Shown: piece by piece, positions 15,129 to 28,055 of the stretch
Layout: each line of letters opens with the position of its first letter
Numbering within the stretch: position 1 is the stretch's first letter
Assembly (NCBI GenBank): GCA_013397935.1
Contig: VZRN01001305.1
Span: 3,633,853-3,697,852 of the forward strand
Reading direction: 5' to 3'
Length of the DNA: 64,000 bases
From: Dasyornis broadbenti
Taxonomy: Eukaryota > Chordata > Aves > Passeriformes > Dasyornithidae
Translations under genes and position numbers: made by a program
Notes under the pieces: generated by a model
Told to the model about the DNA's origin: nothing
Seen by the model: only the letters and a program-made list of their open reading frames with translations
Database searches by the model: none

Positions 15129-15158
15129 CTAACACATAGTTATATTTCTATGTGTTAG
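15129..15158. repeat. Perfect 11-bp inverted repeat, 8-nt loop
   Basis: CTAACACATAG at 15129-15139 is answered by CTATGTGTTAG at 15148-15158, with an AT-only loop. It could form a hairpin or cruciform. No gene adjoins it. Confidence 0.85.
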
Positions 15159-15615
15159 GCACTGATTTTGGCCTCTGATTTTGATTCACTCTTGGCTCTG
15201 TCTCAGACTTGATAAGGAACTAGCTATCTAATCTCCTTCCTGCCTGAGGCGGTGGATCCTGAAGTTGATCTTCCTGCTGGCTGCCACAATCCTGCCATCT
15301 TCCTTGTCTCAGCTCTGACCCTGGCTGAAGCATTTCAGTATGAAAAGCTGTATGAAAGGGTTTTGTTCTCCCCTCCCTGCTTTCCCGTGCTTTTTATAGC
15401 TTTAAGGCATGGAAACAGCCAAAATCAAGGCTGGACAAACATTAGAGTTAGTGTGAAGAGAGGATTGCTTGTTTGCCAGAAAAGACAAACTGCTCTAAGT
15501 GAGACTTAGTTACACTGCATGGGATAGCAGCTTCAGTTTCTCTGCCTGTAACATTGGTTTAGTGTTGTTTCCCTCTTTCTTTTCTCTGTATTTATCCTAT
15601 TTTGTTACCTGTGAC

Positions 15616-15636
15616 TTTTTTTTTTTTTTTTTTTTT
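15616..15636. repeat. Poly(T) run, 21 bases
   Basis: An uninterrupted T run, possibly the tail of an old minus-strand retroposed sequence. No such source was recognised in the neighbouring DNA. Confidence 0.85.
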
Positions 15637-18600
15637 AGCAGTGAGGCATATTTGGGAACCCTTATTAGCTATACATAAGGAACAGATGCATAAAAGTTCT
15701 AAAGGAAAGATGTTGAAAGCAGTGAAAGGAAGTAACAAATGGATTTCTGCTAATAATGTGTTATAATTAAAGGCTTCTGGGAAGGTGTTTCAGCAGAAGT
15801 GTAAGACTATGATAAATATGAGCTTTAGGACAAATTCTCTGGGGAAGGGACTGGATCAAATGCCACACCACCCAGCTGCTTCCAACAGGTGGGTAGGAAT
15901 CCTGGAACCCTGAGCAGCTCTTACAATGCTATAGTGAGAACTGGGCAGGAAAGGAGGTACAGGGAGAAAAACATGGAAACAAATTGGCTGGAGAGGTTGC
16001 TATGATTTTTGCATAAACAGCAATGACCTCATGTGAGAGGTTTCTTTTTCATTCCTTCACAATTTGCTAGGAACTAACAAACACAGAAAAAGCCAACACT
16101 TGGTGCAAAAGACAGGTCTTTGGTAGAGTCAGTCAGTCAGCAGGCAGACTGAAATCAAAAGAGAAGGACACAGAGTAGACAACCTTATAAATATATTCTT
16201 CCATTAATAATGCCTTAGTACAGCTGACAGAGCTGCAAGGATTCTGCAATAGGAAAAAGTTCACCAAAAGTCATACATAATTCTTACAAGGAACTTAAAA
16301 CAGACCAGAGAAGTTTGATGTCTGGCAACTTTGAATCCCCACCACCTCAGGATAAGCAGATACAGAATCTTGAAAGAAAACCAATAAATATATTAGTAAA
16401 CCACTAGAACTGAGATGCTTAGGGAGACTCAGGGATACAACAAAATAAGGTGGATTAATTGTCATTAGCACATTATCAATACTCTTGTGTGCAGGGGATG
16501 AAGCACAGCCTCTGTCAAAGGACAGCAGGCAGATCTAGACTTGATCTCTTTTGAAAACATTGCACAGCCTTCTTTGAACAAACCTTGCCAACATCAGTGA
16601 TGTTCAAAATTATAGTACTACATTTAATACCATCATGTGACAGCCCTGCCTCCCCAACCTAGGAAAACAAGGAAAATGTAAAAAGGAGCATTCTGAAGCT
16701 GTCAAAATATTTGCATTATTTTAAGGTCCACATAAGACTTTCCTATTAATTTTATGTGCAACATGATCAGGTGTCAGACAGATTATCTACAAGGAAAAAC
16801 ACAACAGACACATATAAACTTAATTTCAGTGATTTACCAAATAAAACCCCAATACCATCACCACCCTAGCACAAATAATACTAATAAGTTTCAAAGTAGA
16901 AAATAGATGTAAAACCACAAGGATATTATGACTCACCCAATGACACATCGCATCTTAAAGGAATATGCATGATTGTTACCTCAGCAATCAAGCATTCAGT
17001 CTTAATTTTAACACTTTTGTTGGGAATGAAATGGCACAGAAGAAGAAACATAGTAATTGTTACGTGGCATTAATTATTTATACCACATATTGATGTTCTC
17101 TACAACAGAATTTCAAGAAACTGCTGTGAAGATCCTGTGCTTTCCATCCAAATTCCTCAAACCCATGTGAATCTGTAAATTCTTCACTGTGGGTGAAGTA
17201 TTCACATCTAAGGCATGCTGTTGACGGTTATGAATGAGTCAGGAATTCTCCTAAATCTTTGGTGTAGGTGGGATTGTCAGTGCCTGGGTTGCACATTGAA
17301 ACACTGCAGTGAGAAGAAATCAGTTGTCTCTGGTATAATCACTTTGACAGGAAAAAGGCATCGGTATGGCACTGAAGTATCATTTGGGTGCAACAGAATC
17401 TAATTATAACTCAGAACGATTGAAGCATTTTTTCACTCTTGAAGCTAGAACCTTTTATAATTAGGATTTTCTGTTCTCTAAATGTGTATTCTCATAAGAA
17501 GTGACATGAATAAATGTGAGAAGAAAAAAATGCATCACAAATTCTTGTCAAATTTGTGCTTGCAACTAGAGTTTTCATAATTCCAATCTCTTCACAACAT
17601 AATTGAATGAATATTGATTCATTAAAAAAAAAAAAAAAATCCACAATTTCCTCCATTTCTCTTAAGGTATATTTCTCAGTAACTTGTCAATTTTAAATAG
17701 AGAAAGATCTATTACATACATTAATATGCAAATAAATGTTAAATGCAAATAAATAAAATACAAATACTGAAAACTTTATTTCATGGTCACAATTACAACA
17801 TAAATAATGTGCATGATTTTCAGTACTGATCTATTTTATTTCTTACCATAGGCATTTCACTTTTTTGGACATGTAATTTTATGTGAGTTATAGAAACTTC
17901 TACAGACTACATTCACATGCATGTTTACCTGAATAATCTATTCAGCTATTGACTTACTGAATATCTCTTAAAAATTCTGAAATCTTCACTGATTATATAA
18001 GTTATTAATATATGATATACATGCATAAAATTTGTTCTATTTTACTGTCATTTAACCTTTCTCTCAGTTTCCCTGAAGTATCAATCTCCCCTCTCCCCTC
18101 AAGTCATTATTTTCTGTTCCAAATAAGGCAAACATAAATAGAAAGAGAACCTGACAAATGCATTATTCAATCAGTTTCCTGTGTTATTTTTTCCCTTGAA
18201 GTGGTCCACTGAAATATGCTCCACAGGGCATATGAAGGTTATAGCACCTAGTCAAAGGAAATACATTTCATAATAACTATTATTCCTTTCCTGAACTTCC
18301 CACTGAGACCTTTTTTCACCTGAAATAGGAAATAATTTGAATTTATAGGTTCTATCTCTTAGTCTGATTACCTACAAATTTCCTGAAATACAGACATGAA
18401 AAATCAGTCTTAAGAAATCTGACAGTATAGCGCTTGGACAGAATACAGACACAAGACATATCAATGACACAGTCTCTGAAGAGGCTGGTCTTCAGCTTGA
18501 AGGGTACCATTATAATATCCCTGTATTTATTAACAAACTGAATACATCAATTGAAAACACTGCATGACAGTGTGACAGTCAAGCTTAGCAATAGTTAAAC

Positions 18601-21600
18601 CAAGGCTCTACATATTTTACTACTGTTCCCTGAAATTTCAGGACTATAATATTAGCAGTTGAAAAAGGGAGTGTGCAGAAATGCCCATTAAAATATACTT
18701 ACTGGATATTCTGCTGGTTATTATTTCTTTACAGTGCAATGACATCATCCATATTACTTTTGGTGTACTTTCGTTGTTCAGTTAATGTGCCTGCACACGT
18801 AAATGGGAGAGGGATGTGTATTATGGAATGGTGAAAAGAATACTGTGTTTGCCAAGTTGAACAAATACCAGAGCTACTCAGTGAGCTAAAGACAGCCTGC
18901 ATGTACCACTCATAAATTGTCAGCTGTCTGTTCCAAATTAAATACAGCCAGCTCTCACAGTTTGGAGTTGAAGGCTTGAACTGCTTCAGTATCAGACCAG
19001 TCATCGAAACATCTACACCTTCTTCCCTCTTCTTCCATCCTAAGTGTAAAAGAATGTTATATACAGCTCACTACTTCCCAAGCAATTTCCTAGAATAACT
19101 GCTAAAAAAGGGGACGTGGGGAATTAAAACAAGCAAACAAGGACACTGCCCCCATCTCCCACCTATGTACAAACGCAACCCTCCCACATGATTAACAGCC
19201 ATAAAAAAAAGCGGAATTCTCATTGAAGAGAGAAACTTACTATGGTCTTACTCAGGATAACAACTTGTTCCAATGTCACCCAAGGCTGCATTTATCATCA
19301 TACCCTCCCCTTGTCTTCTGATATGGTTGTCGCCGGAGCCATAACAGACTTTTAGGTCTATTAAAGAACATCCAAACAGTTCCTCAGACTTAATACCTTG
19401 TCTTCTTCACCTGATATACCTGATTCCATGTAGATTTTGGAATAATTTCAAGGACACCCAATACTTACAGAAGAAGAGTTGGAGTTTTTGTGATGTATAC
19501 ATCTTAAATTCACAGTTTCTTAACAAAAATTTCATACATAACTGAATACACATACAAAAACATTAAAACCTGTCCTCCTGGATCTTTCTACTAGTATTTG
19601 TGAGATGCCTGAGGGTTTTTTCACATTTTTTGGAGAGGATTCAGACTATTGTATAGAAATATACATATATGCATACCCACAATACGGCACAGTAAAATAC
19701 AAAACAACCTTTCCTCTAGCCTGCTCCAGTCTGACAACCAAAAAGAATCTACAGAAAACTGTGAGGGAATCAAAATATTCTGGTCAGTCTCTTTCCTGTA
19801 ATATGAAGTATATAATATCTTTTATATGTTAATTAATGTCTTCCATGATTTTCTGCAACTGCAGACAAGACAAGAATAAGAAATAGTTACTTCTAGCAGT
19901 GACTGATACAAAACACAAGGAATTAAAGCTGTACATGGGGCTAAAGTGTGGGAGTTGCTTTTACACATAGTGAAATTCTTTGTGGGTGAAAATGCATATG
20001 AACTCTTCAATAAGGTGGTGCACCACCATTTATACAAGAAAGACAACACACATCTCACCTATTAGATTCAGAAAATAATAAAATACTAGAAACATCATTC
20101 AGGTCTCACAAAATTGTGAGATGGATCAAGAGGTGCTATTCAGAGAGGGCTTTTGTATCTTTCTTTCCCAGAAAACTAACAGTAAGATTATAGCAAATTG
20201 ATTTTCTTTTCCAAACAAAGACAACTTCAAACAAATCAAGTTATACTGAATTCTCAACATCTGGAGAAAAGGAAAATATTCCTGGGGGAAAAAAAAAGTA
20301 ACACTCCAAATCATATGCTTCTTTTAAGTAATTACTGTGAGGAGCTTCTGTGATAGTCAAGTAATGCTTTACCTCATTTGCTTTCCAGAGACTCCATAGT
20401 CTATAAAAGGACTGGAAATTCCTATAATGAATACTATAATAGAATTTATTATGCCAGCAGAATGAAGCCTGTGTCAACACTTCCATTATAAAATCTTGGT
20501 TTTAAGAGTTCATAACTTATCTCTATAAATACCACATGCCCCACTCTATAAGTCAAACTATTATTTTCTCGCAGCATAAAATTATTGCAATGATATCACC
20601 AATTTTAATTGAACAAAGGCCTTGATTAACAAAGATGAAAAAGGGAAAATAACCTTATTGCGTTATTAATAAAATGTTTATTTTTGCAACAGTGTGTCTG
20701 AATTTTAAAACATTCAATGCTGGTTCATAATTGGGATAATTAGACTGGGATAGGAAGCAGTTTTTCTGTTGTCACAGAGCATAAGTGTAAAATATGCAGC
20801 ACTGAAGCTATTTCTTTCTGTGTAATTTGCACTCTTTACCACTCATTCTTTTGCTAATATTATGGGGTTTTGTTTGCATGAAACAGCCAAATAACAGGAA
20901 TGACAGCTTAGCAAATTAATATAAATATGTGTATAACACAAGAATGCATGGTAAGAAGACAAAGCTAATTTCATATAAAAGGTAAGAGCTGAAACAGACA
21001 CACATGCAATCAGGGATGTTTTCACTCTAAATGTACAGTCTAACCCATGAATGCACAAATAAGGAAATACACATAAATATAAAAAGAAATATCACTTTTA
21101 ATTTTGAACCATTAATACTATACCCCAGAGATTTTCAACCATCCAGTGCCAATCTGGAGCAACATGTTATATTTAAGCTCCATAGTTTTAGGTCTTTTTA
21201 AAAGTACATTAATTTCGATACTCAGCTTCAACATTTATATTCAGCTGATAAGTTTTTACATTTGTAGCTGCCAAAAGAAGTATAAATTTGGATTTCTTTC
21301 AATACAAGGAGTGAGAAAGAAGAAAAAGATCTTCAGAAAATTATTTGAATACTGTAAGATGTTTTAGATTAGACAGAAGCATTTGCCATGTCTATTAAGA
21401 CTAAGAAGTGTAAAATTCCCCCAGTTGCTTCCAAAATGGTCCCTAAAAACAGGAATAAATACCATTAGCAAATTCATCCAGAAATTAAAATGACTGTTAG
21501 TGATATATTGAACATGGATTTCTGATCTATCACATACATGGTATAGTGGAAGAAAGACATCTGACACAATGCAAACCAATTTATTTCTATCCCATTAATG

Positions 21601-24600
21601 CTCACATGTCCAAATAATCCATAGTCTGAAAAATTATTTCCATATGATCCTTCAAGATACAGGTGGTAAGAAAAAGCAGCAAGGAAGACAGAACCACTTA
21701 AAAAACAACTATTCCTGAATTTCTGTCTTTTCAGGTAACTCACACTTTAATTAAATTTAATTTGCTGGGCTATATTGTGTCTGAAAGAGTGTAGACACAT
21801 ACAAACCCACAAACTGTGGAATCCATTGCAACCTTTAAATGGTGCAACACTAGTTCTGCTGATTTGGGAAGAAAGTTGCACTAATGAAGACATGCTAAAA
21901 AAATCTAACCAAAACAAAAAGCTACAACACTTCTATTTTAATGCATGCCTGGGTTACTGTGAGAAAGCAGAAGTTTCAACACCATGAATGCTGCATGCGG
22001 CATCTCAGCACTTCTTGAAATAATTACCTGGGGATATCACTGTCCTTCCCTTATGTGACAACTCAATAACATGACAAAAACTTCTGCAGTTCCATTTCTT
22101 TTTCATTCTGTATACTCCTGGGTTCATCTACGTGGCATGATTCCAAACCATCTTATAACAAATAAAGTTGCATTTAACACAGCATTTTTTTTTCCATATT
22201 CAGAATTCAAAGTGCCTTGTAAAAAGAAGGTGCCACCAACAACATCCAACAGGGTAAATTAAAGAAGGAGAGGGACTTTCTCAGCATTACTTCAGGTATC
22301 AGTGGCAGCACAGAGAATATAATGCTGATTTCCAGTCTGAAAACTTACCAATTTGAAGGCAAAGGACAATGAGATGATGTTATTACATTAAACCTGGAAG
22401 CACAGTCTTTGCTTATAAAAGCACAGATTCTGTAGTTCAGACTCAGTTTCAATTTCTCTGTTTTCTTGTAATGAATGAAATGTTCAGTGTTCTGCTCTGC
22501 AAAGAAAAGAAGAAGCTTTCCTATGCAAACTGAAAGGGTGATTCATTACTATGTAATCTGCCAGTTCATTAAAGGTGTTTATGGAATATCACAAGAGGGA
22601 TAATGGCACACAGTTTAGAATGTGCCTTTGTCATCAAAGAAAATTTGATTTTAAAATCACTAGGAGCTCATAATAATCTAACTCCAAGCTTAGCAGGGAG
22701 TACATTAAGCAAAAATCAGTGTTAGTTTGGACAATTTTTCCTTTTTTATGCTAGTAAAAAGAAAACCAAAACATTACTGTTAAGAGGGTCTCTTTGTGAC
22801 AAATATGCAAACTGGTAGCCTTCCAGAGTTTGTGCACATTCATTTGTGAAGGAGTTATACAGGTGTAGGGTGTGATCTGCTCTTCACAATCTGTGTGTTT
22901 AGGTATTTATTTCCATTCCTGCTTCAAAAGGGCACTCCTGCTCTAAACACCGTGCAGACACATCCACAGAAGACCATGTGGAAAACAGGGCAGACTGTTT
23001 GATGGGCCCCCATCCACTTCTTGAAAAAAGAAGAAAATAGGATGATTTCAATATCTGCACATTAGGGAAAATGTCAACATAAAGAGACAGCAAAAGCAGT
23101 AAAAATGGAAAAGAGGTGTCTCCAGCCCAGCTCTCCCCAACTGAAGGAATGCATGGTAATAGGACTAAAATTTGACTTTGCTTCAGAGGTGTCATGCACC
23201 AGAGGTGACAAGGGACATGGGTCAGGCAGCACTTCACAACACACAGCCTTGCCCTCAGAGGCTCCCCAATATGCCTTTGTGCCCAGCAGGAAAGAGGCTC
23301 TGCTTGTGTTTGCTATTGGGCAAATAAATCCATATTCAGATGTCTGATACAACTAACTTGACAGCCACTAAATTGACAGGCAACATATTTGGACATAGTC
23401 TTAGGTTCTCTTTCAGTTTCTTCTGAAAGGACAAACATTAGGAAAAAAAAGCACGCGTCAAAAAGTTTCCTAAGGTTACGCAGAAAGCTGAATATCCCAC
23501 TGCAAATAAAAAAAAATACTTTGAAAGCTCTCTTGTAGAGTGAATGCATCATGTTATTTTCCCATTCTTCCCACATGAAGCAATTTATTTCACCCATGGG
23601 AAACTCAGGAAAATATACTTCACAGTATGTACCTCTGGTAAACAATTTTGCTGGAGCTCCAGTAAAAAGAAAAGTTTAAAACAGTAGAAAATTAAACATA
23701 ATACCTCTGATTACTGAAAATACTACACCTCCAGTAAAAATGAAATCAAGAACAAATGGCTGATGGAACACCAAGGAACTTAACACAGCAAACAAATGAC
23801 TAAACTTTCAAAGTAAAGATATTCTTGATTGCACAGTGGGAGAAAATTTCTAAGAGATGTATCCAAACTAGTTTTTTTTAAATTAATTTCCCACTTGCTA
23901 GACTTGAGTCTCAAAGTAGTCATGTCACATAAATGGAAATTGCAGCAGCTCATTCCAGCTGCAAAGGTTTAGGATTTGCTGAACTATATAGTAATAGACT
24001 GAAGCTGAAGAGAACATGCCCCAAGAATCAGGAAATAGCCAATATATTGAAATATTTTTTTTCTGTTTAGAACTAAATATGAGCCAGTTGCTCGATCACA
24101 GTAAACTTAAATGATAGGCCTGATCCTAAGTTTTTATGCATATTGTATGTTTTAATCAAATGCTCAGTCTCTTGAAGTCTTCCTCAGCCATGCGCGACCA
24201 CAACCCAGCTCTTGCCATTACAATCTTGAATGGCTTTTCAGCAAATGGCAGAAAACCTCTCCAAAACCCTGCTCCTCCTTGCAATGTTTCCCTCTACACT
24301 TTGCAGATAGCAGGCAAAACACAACATGAAATGAGAACAGCTGAGTATTTGGCCCATTGAATTTAAACACAATTCATGTCTGCTTTCAACCTATTAAATA
24401 CACATTCCACAGTCAGTATGTTGGCCAGGCCTTCAAGAATTACAGCCTACCATGTCCAAAGTAAATCTGCTTGCACAGGACAAAATGCTTCTGCTCAGAG
24501 GCTGTGAAAGCTTTATGCCTCTAGATACCCTGAACTTCTCTACCTCCCCATCCATAACAGTATCAGTGATAAGACCCATGGATAAAGTGACATTGCTATA

Positions 24601-27600
24601 TTTATAGAAGAGTTAAATATTTTATTTACTTGGTCAAAATTGAGGTGCAGCAACCAAATATGAAATAATAAATTTACTGCATAATTTTTCTGTATAATCC
24701 CAGAGCTGAAAGTTTGTGTTACATGACAAAATTAGGTATTTTAAGGTATTTGGGTGCCAGTAAATCCCACTACTGCATTTCTTTAAGATGGAAGTAACCG
24801 TCCAGTGTATGATGGTTGGAGTGGCACTCCCAGGCTGCAGTCTTTCCCTCCATGCCCTCTCCACAGTCCGACCTTGCTCACTGATTTGTCTGAGCTACAA
24901 ACTTTGCCATTCAACTCCAAGAGCAGTTGCCTTCCTGACAGCTCACTGAGCCTTCCCCCACCACAAGAAGCACACCACAGCTTAGTCCCATCAAACGCCC
25001 CACTTCATTCCACTGTCTCAAGAGCTCAGTCCCTCTGTATCCCAGCTTGCATGTGCCAACCCTCTTTACACTGCCTTTGAAAACAATTGGGTTTTGACAA
25101 CTGATCAAGTTACTGAAGGACAAAATAGTAGCAGTCAACTGAATTAGAATGGACCCTTAAAAGCAGTGGCTCAAGGCACAATCACAGCTGAGGCTCTCGC
25201 CATTGGGAACTGCAGCTCAAACCAATTTTACTTACGGCAGGATGGCAAAGAGAGCAAAACATTCAATGAAAAGAAGAAAAGGACAGGAAAACATTCTGAC
25301 AAAACCTTCATCTTTTATGACTTGACAAATGACAACCAGACAGAACCTTGGGAGAGGAGCTTCCTTCCACAGCCTGAGGGAAGCCATACCTCACAACACA
25401 TCCAAAGAAGCACCACCCAGGACAGCACATTTGGTACCCAGGTGTGAAGGCATGGCAGATCTCTCACAGCACAGCATACCCTGTGCCTAGATCCTCCCTG
25501 TCTCTCACGGCATACCCTTGCAAAGCCAGTCAGGAGTGCTCCTGCCTTTGTGAAGACTTTTACATAGGCACCAGTGAGATCCCTTCAGCCTGCCGGAGTC
25601 AAGGAGCCCATGAACAGGCAGGTCTCTGTCATGCATGATTTTAGCCTCCTGCACTGCCAGGCAGACTCACAGCAGTGCAAAACACAACTCCCTGCAATTA
25701 AGATGCACACCCTATCCCTTCAGATCTCCTGAAATAATGAACACCACCAGTTCCCAAACACAACTGGCTTCCTTTGTAAACACCACCCTTTGCCTTGCTC
25801 TTAGTTTCTTCGGTCTTCCTACACCCCAGCACCTTTTCAAAGATTACTTTCTGATGCCATTTTTCTTTCGCTCAAAATGAAGATTTTCAAAGGCAGTAAT
25901 AAAGCCAAATCCTGCAGCCCACTGGCTCTCAAGTGGTGCTTACCTTATATTTGTGTCTGTAAAGAGTTCCTCTGGCTCTCATATGTTTCATCTGTAGAGA
26001 TACTGAGCTTGCTTTNTTTTGGCATGGACTATCTGCATTTCCTCACTTACTAATTCTATTGCTTAACTACACTGACACTGATCTAAAGCATCCAAAAATC
26101 CCCAGTTTTTACTTTCTGAGTCCCATTAGCGTAGCTTGAAGGCAGGAAGAACATGCATAGGCTCAGGCAGTCATGATGCACTGCTTGTAATGCAGAAGGA
26201 TATGTACAAAAAGAATATATGAAAGCGAATAAAGTTAAATATTAGATTACAGGATTTTTATTTTAATCTGTAAGTTTTAAGAGACAAAACAATCCTAGCT
26301 CAGGAATTGGAATCCCCTTTCTGCCAATTGGGAATGGTGTCTTTAGCCTGAAATTTAAAAATACCTGCCCTCTTCTCTTGCATTTCAATAAGATGTCTGT
26401 CATGACCTCACTGTTTAAAACTCTCCCAAAGGTCACAAAGAAATTTTTCACTGTAGCCATCACTCAGAGTGACCTCCAAGGATTCTGCAAGGGCAGCCAA
26501 AATTCTAAAACCCATTAAGATTGCTTAAAATAGTTGTGAATTATGCTATCATATTTAAGGCAACAATTTTAACCCACCACACAAAGTGCTTTGACGTGGT
26601 TGATTGTGGTAAGCATAGCAGTGATATGTTAATTCAGATACTTTTATAGAGTAAATTATTTATATAGAGAACCTTGTTCACCGCTTTCACACTGGAAAGA
26701 ATGCTGCCTTTACTGATCTAAATGTTCTTTGAGCATGGGCAAGGGGAACTGCAGCATTGTTTAAATAAATATTGTTTTTTCACACTCACGCGGGGCCAAA
26801 AAGAATTTATAGGTATTAAGACACTTTAACTAGCTCCTAATTTTTTTTTCTTTTTCCAGGAAGATTAGGATTATGTCATTTGGCTTTACATATTCTCTCA
26901 AAGAAAATCAAGGACAAGTCAACTTTGAAGAAGTGCATCCTTTCCACAGTTGACTCCCAGGGGTACTGGTCCCCAACTGTGCATCCTGTGGGTATTTATA
27001 TAGTGGCCTATCTGTGAGCTGACGGTTATCATCATCCTGTGTGGTACCATTCCTGGCATTGCTGCCCCTGGACAACATAAAATTGCCATAAAATTGCTCT
27101 GATGTCGTTTCCTAAATGACTAGAAACTCTCATTCTCTATTTGCTCTTATGAGGTACCTTTTGTCAGGGCAAAGCACTGCTAGCAAGTACAAAAGGAAAA
27201 TGTCTGTTCTTATGTGCTACATAAAGCAAAACTAAAACACAGAGAGACTGTGAAGTAAAATATTTGGTAAGAGTTCAAAGGCTATCGCTTATACAAGAAA
27301 CTGGATCTTACTTGAAAAATAAAGGTGTGATTTCACACAGGATATTGGCCTAGATATAAGCCATTTCCTATCTCATAACATACTATTATTTCACATCCTT
27401 ATCTTTGGTTTTTATCTTGAAGCAATGATTAACAAAGCAGATATAAACCCTTAGAAGCTTTTTCTGGGAGAAACTGAAGAATTTATCAGATCGTAAACAT
27501 TACGAGGCAATCTGATGCCTAGGTATATCCTTTATAGCATAAGAAAATACTTGACTCTGTGCTTATTAATTCTTTGTTCTATGTTGATTTGAATATCTCA

Positions 27601-27647
27601 GTGTTAAGATAAAAATCTAATGTTTGTGGAAATTATATATATGCTGC

Positions 27648-28055
27648 TCACAGAAAGGCTGAGGTTCGAAGGGACCCTTGGAAATCATCTGGTTCAAGTC
27701 TTTTGCTTGAACTGGGCCATCTACTGCCTACTAGCCACATACATATCCAGATGGTTTTTGAATGTCTTCAAGCAGGGAGACTTCAAAATATCTTTGTGAA
27801 AATTCTGCCAGGGCTTTGTCACCCTCACAGTGAGAAAGCCTTTCCTGATGTTCAGAGAGAACGTCCTGCTTTTCAGTTTGTGCCTATGGCCTCTGGTCCT
27901 GTCAGTCACTGGGCGACACTGAAGACACCTGGCTCCATCCTCTTTGCACTTGCAGGTATTAGTACAAAGTGATGAGATCCCCCTTGAGCCTTCTCTTTTT
28001 CAGGCTGCAAATTCACATCTCTTTTAGCCTTTTTTCAGGAATTCCTCACAGTCAC
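27648..28055 (-). mobile_element. CR1 LINE 3'-end fragment
   Basis: Read on the plus strand, this is the reverse complement of a CR1 3' region. It has GAGGTTCGAAGGGACCC (27661 on), CAGATGGTTTTTGAATGTC, TCACCCTCACAGTGAGAAAG, CCTGATGTTCAGAGAGAACG, TTGTGCCTATGGCCTCTGG and GATGAGATCCCCCTTGAGCC in the order expected for CR1. The element is therefore on the minus strand, with its 3' end at the low coordinate and a truncated 5' end near 28055. The plus-strand open frame at 27703-27972 is only a shadow of this repeat. Confidence 0.93.

Larger units (their letters stand above)
13915..27647. other. Intergenic, no gene recognised
   Basis: This is AT-rich non-coding sequence with (AT)8 at 14071-14086, a perfect 11-bp inverted repeat at 15129-15158, T21 at 15616-15636 and A16 at 17624-17639. 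There is one undetermined base (N) at 26016. A less AT-rich part at about 24780-25880 has several short plus-strand reading frames, but they lie in different frames and lack any known motif. I see nothing else to annotate. Confidence 0.75.

Noticed and set aside
24805..25880. Four successive plus-strand open frames of 64-93 codons in a less AT-rich stretch
   Set aside because: They are in different reading frames with no credible splice-linked continuity or family signature. A non-coding RNA cannot be excluded, but nothing in the sequence supports one.
27703..27972. 89-codon plus-strand open frame
   Set aside because: It is the reverse complement of the 3' part of a CR1 element, so it is a repeat shadow.
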